Assembly (NCBI GenBank): GCA_022013615.1
Contig: JAKLQB010000920.1
Span: 1 to 6,667 of the forward strand
Origin: Desulfobacterales bacterium
GTDB taxonomy: Bacteria > Desulfobacterota > DSM-4660 > Desulfatiglandales > Desulfatiglandaceae
Reading direction: 5' to 3'
Length of the DNA stretch: 6,667 nt
Position numbers and translations under genes: made by a program. Every line of letters begins with the position of its first letter. Positions within the stretch are counted from its first letter, which is position 1. This document shows positions 5,710 to 6,667 of the stretch, piece by piece. The notes under the pieces are model-generated. The model ran no database searches. It was not told the origin of the DNA and saw nothing but the letters and a program-made list of their open reading frames with translations.

Positions 5710-6667
5710 CACAAAAAATTCTCCTGGTTGATGATGAGGAAGGTATCCGAAAGGTTCTGGACATATCTTTGTCAGATAGCGGTTTCAAGGTGTTTACCGC
5801 TGAAACCGGTAAGGAGGCCCTGGATATTTTTCGGAAAATGCGGCCACCTATCGTGTTGACTGATATCAAAATGCCAGGGATGGATGGTATAGAGCTACTT
5901 CAGAAGATCAAACAAGAGAGTCCGGACACAGAAGTGATCATGATCACAGGGCACGGCGATATGGAACTGGCCATCCGGAGTTTGAAATTTGACGCCACCG
6001 ATTTTATCACAAAACCAATAAACGATGACGCCCTGGAAATCGCACTGAAAAGGGCCAACGAAAAGATTACCTTAAAGACCAAACTCAGGGAACACACAGA
6101 GAACCTTGAACAGCTTGTTCGGGAAAAGACCAAAAAACTGGTAGAAGCGGAACGATTTGCCGCTGTGGGTCAAACTGTAGCCGGTCTGGCCCATGCCATC
6201 AAGAATATAACGGGTGGTCTAACGGGGGGGACATTTGTCCTGGACAAAGGCTTTCAGCTGAGCAATGAAAAATATCTTCGTCAGGGCTGGGATATGCTCA
6301 AAGGAAATGTAGGGAGATTAAAGAGCATGGCCCTGGATCTGCTCAATTATGCCAAAGAGAGAGAGCCTGACTACCAGTTGTGTGACCCCAACAGACCGGC
6401 ACAAGAGGTCATTGACCTAATGATTCCCAGAGTCCGCGAAAATGACGTTTCCTTGGAGATCGAATCGGATGAGAGTCTCCCCAAGGTATGGCTTGATCCG
6501 GAAGGGATCCACAGGTGTCTCTTAAATCTGGTAACCAATGCCATTGACGCGTGTATCAACGTCGATTGTACCCAAAGACAAGGTAAGGTTGTTTTGCGGA
6601 CACTGAAAACCGGGGGCTGGGCAGTAGAGTTTCAGGTGGTGGACAATGGCTGCGGTATGGATGAAGA
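5706..6667 (+). CDS. Receiver-histidine kinase hybrid (3' end outside window)
   Basis: The ATG overlaps the previous stop in ATGA and is preceded by GTGAGG at 4 nt. At least 320 residues are present. Residues 3-120 are a receiver with Asp9-Asp10, phosphoacceptor Asp53, Thr81 and Lys103. A charged coiled-coil linker (about 118-150) leads to an H box with His163 in G-L-A-H-A-I-K-N. This is followed by a G-G-L-T-G-G stretch, an unusual style resembling a Desulfobacterota kinase subgroup with G-L-A-H-G-I-K. The ATPase domain begins with N box Asn278 (N-L-V-T-N-A-I-D-A) and G1 Asp313 (D-N-G-C-G-M), and runs off the right edge. The receiver is the obvious acceptor from His288 of the upstream kinase, making this a relay kinase whose own output is not visible. 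The G2 box and any further domain cannot be judged. Confidence 0.9.
   Translation, partial: MTQKILLVDDEEGIRKVLDISLSDSGFKVFTAETGKEALDIFRKMRPPIVLTDIKMPGMDGIELLQKIKQESPDTEVIMITGHGDMELAIRSLKFDATDFITKPINDDALEIALKRANEKITLKTKLREHTENLEQLVREKTKKLVEAERFAAVGQTVAGLAHAIKNITGGLTGGTFVLDKGFQLSNEKYLRQGWDMLKGNVGRLKSMALDLLNYAKEREPDYQLCDPNRPAQEVIDLMIPRVRENDVSLEIESDESLPKVWLDPEGIHRCLLNLVTNAIDACINVDCTQRQGKVVLRTLKTGGWAVEFQVVDNGCGMDE

Noticed and set aside
5038..5712. Long minus-strand open frame (224 residues) opposite the kinase
   Set aside because: It has no recognisable domain and lies entirely opposite the well-supported HisKA/HATPase coding region; it is a shadow frame. The same applies to the minus-strand frames at 848-1240, 3774-4049 and 4467-4778.
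1..6667. CRISPR arrays, tRNA or rRNA genes, insertion sequences
   Set aside because: Reading both strands showed no regularly spaced repeats, cloverleaf sequences, rRNA signatures or transposase motifs.

Overview
The window looks like a piece of a strictly anaerobic Desulfobacterota-type (sulfate-reducer-like) genome. The indications are a cytochrome b plus HdrD-like iron-sulfur pair of the Hmc/Tmc/Dsr type, several two-component proteins of a style common in that group, and an apparent selenocysteine (Sec) codon with its own hairpin. This assignment is inferred from family content; no rRNA or other marker is present.

Left part (1-1246): a gene-remnant zone. It holds the lysine-rich tail of an unidentified protein cut by the window edge (3-224), a 46-residue iron-sulfur tail that resembles the end of a large aldo/keto reductase (321-461), an apparently intact single-domain response regulator (474-959), and the last ~85 residues of a histidine kinase ATPase domain without the rest of the kinase (980-1246).

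Middle (1243-2152): a macro-domain protein on the minus strand (1243-1758) converges on the kinase remnant, with 4 bp overlap. It is followed by a ~390 bp AT-rich divergent intergenic region. This carries a good extended -10 promoter facing the macro gene, a TTGACA promoter facing right, and a 15-bp-arm inverted repeat that covers the right-facing -35 box.

Right part (2153-6667): a compact four-gene operon running off the window. It starts with a five-helix cytochrome b membrane subunit (HmcE/TmcC/DsrM/NarI-like). Next is a 441-residue HdrD-like iron-sulfur protein (HmcF/TmcB-like) whose reading frame is interrupted by one in-frame TGA. Then come a soluble PAS-PAS histidine kinase (11 nt overlap) and a receiver-histidine kinase hybrid (4 nt overlap).

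The most notable result is the TGA at 3651-3653. It sits exactly where related proteins have the cysteine of an E-C-G-H-A motif. The frame stays open and homologous on both sides, and a perfect 8 bp stem with a GTT loop lies 23 nt downstream, matching the layout of bacterial SECIS elements. I read this as one selenoprotein (Sec266), not two genes. A plausible picture is that the membrane pair moves electrons between the menaquinone pool or periplasm and cytoplasmic thiol/disulfide or ferredoxin-type partners through a Sec-containing cluster site. The coupled kinases, one with a cysteine-rich PAS domain, may sense redox state and control an output that lies outside this window.
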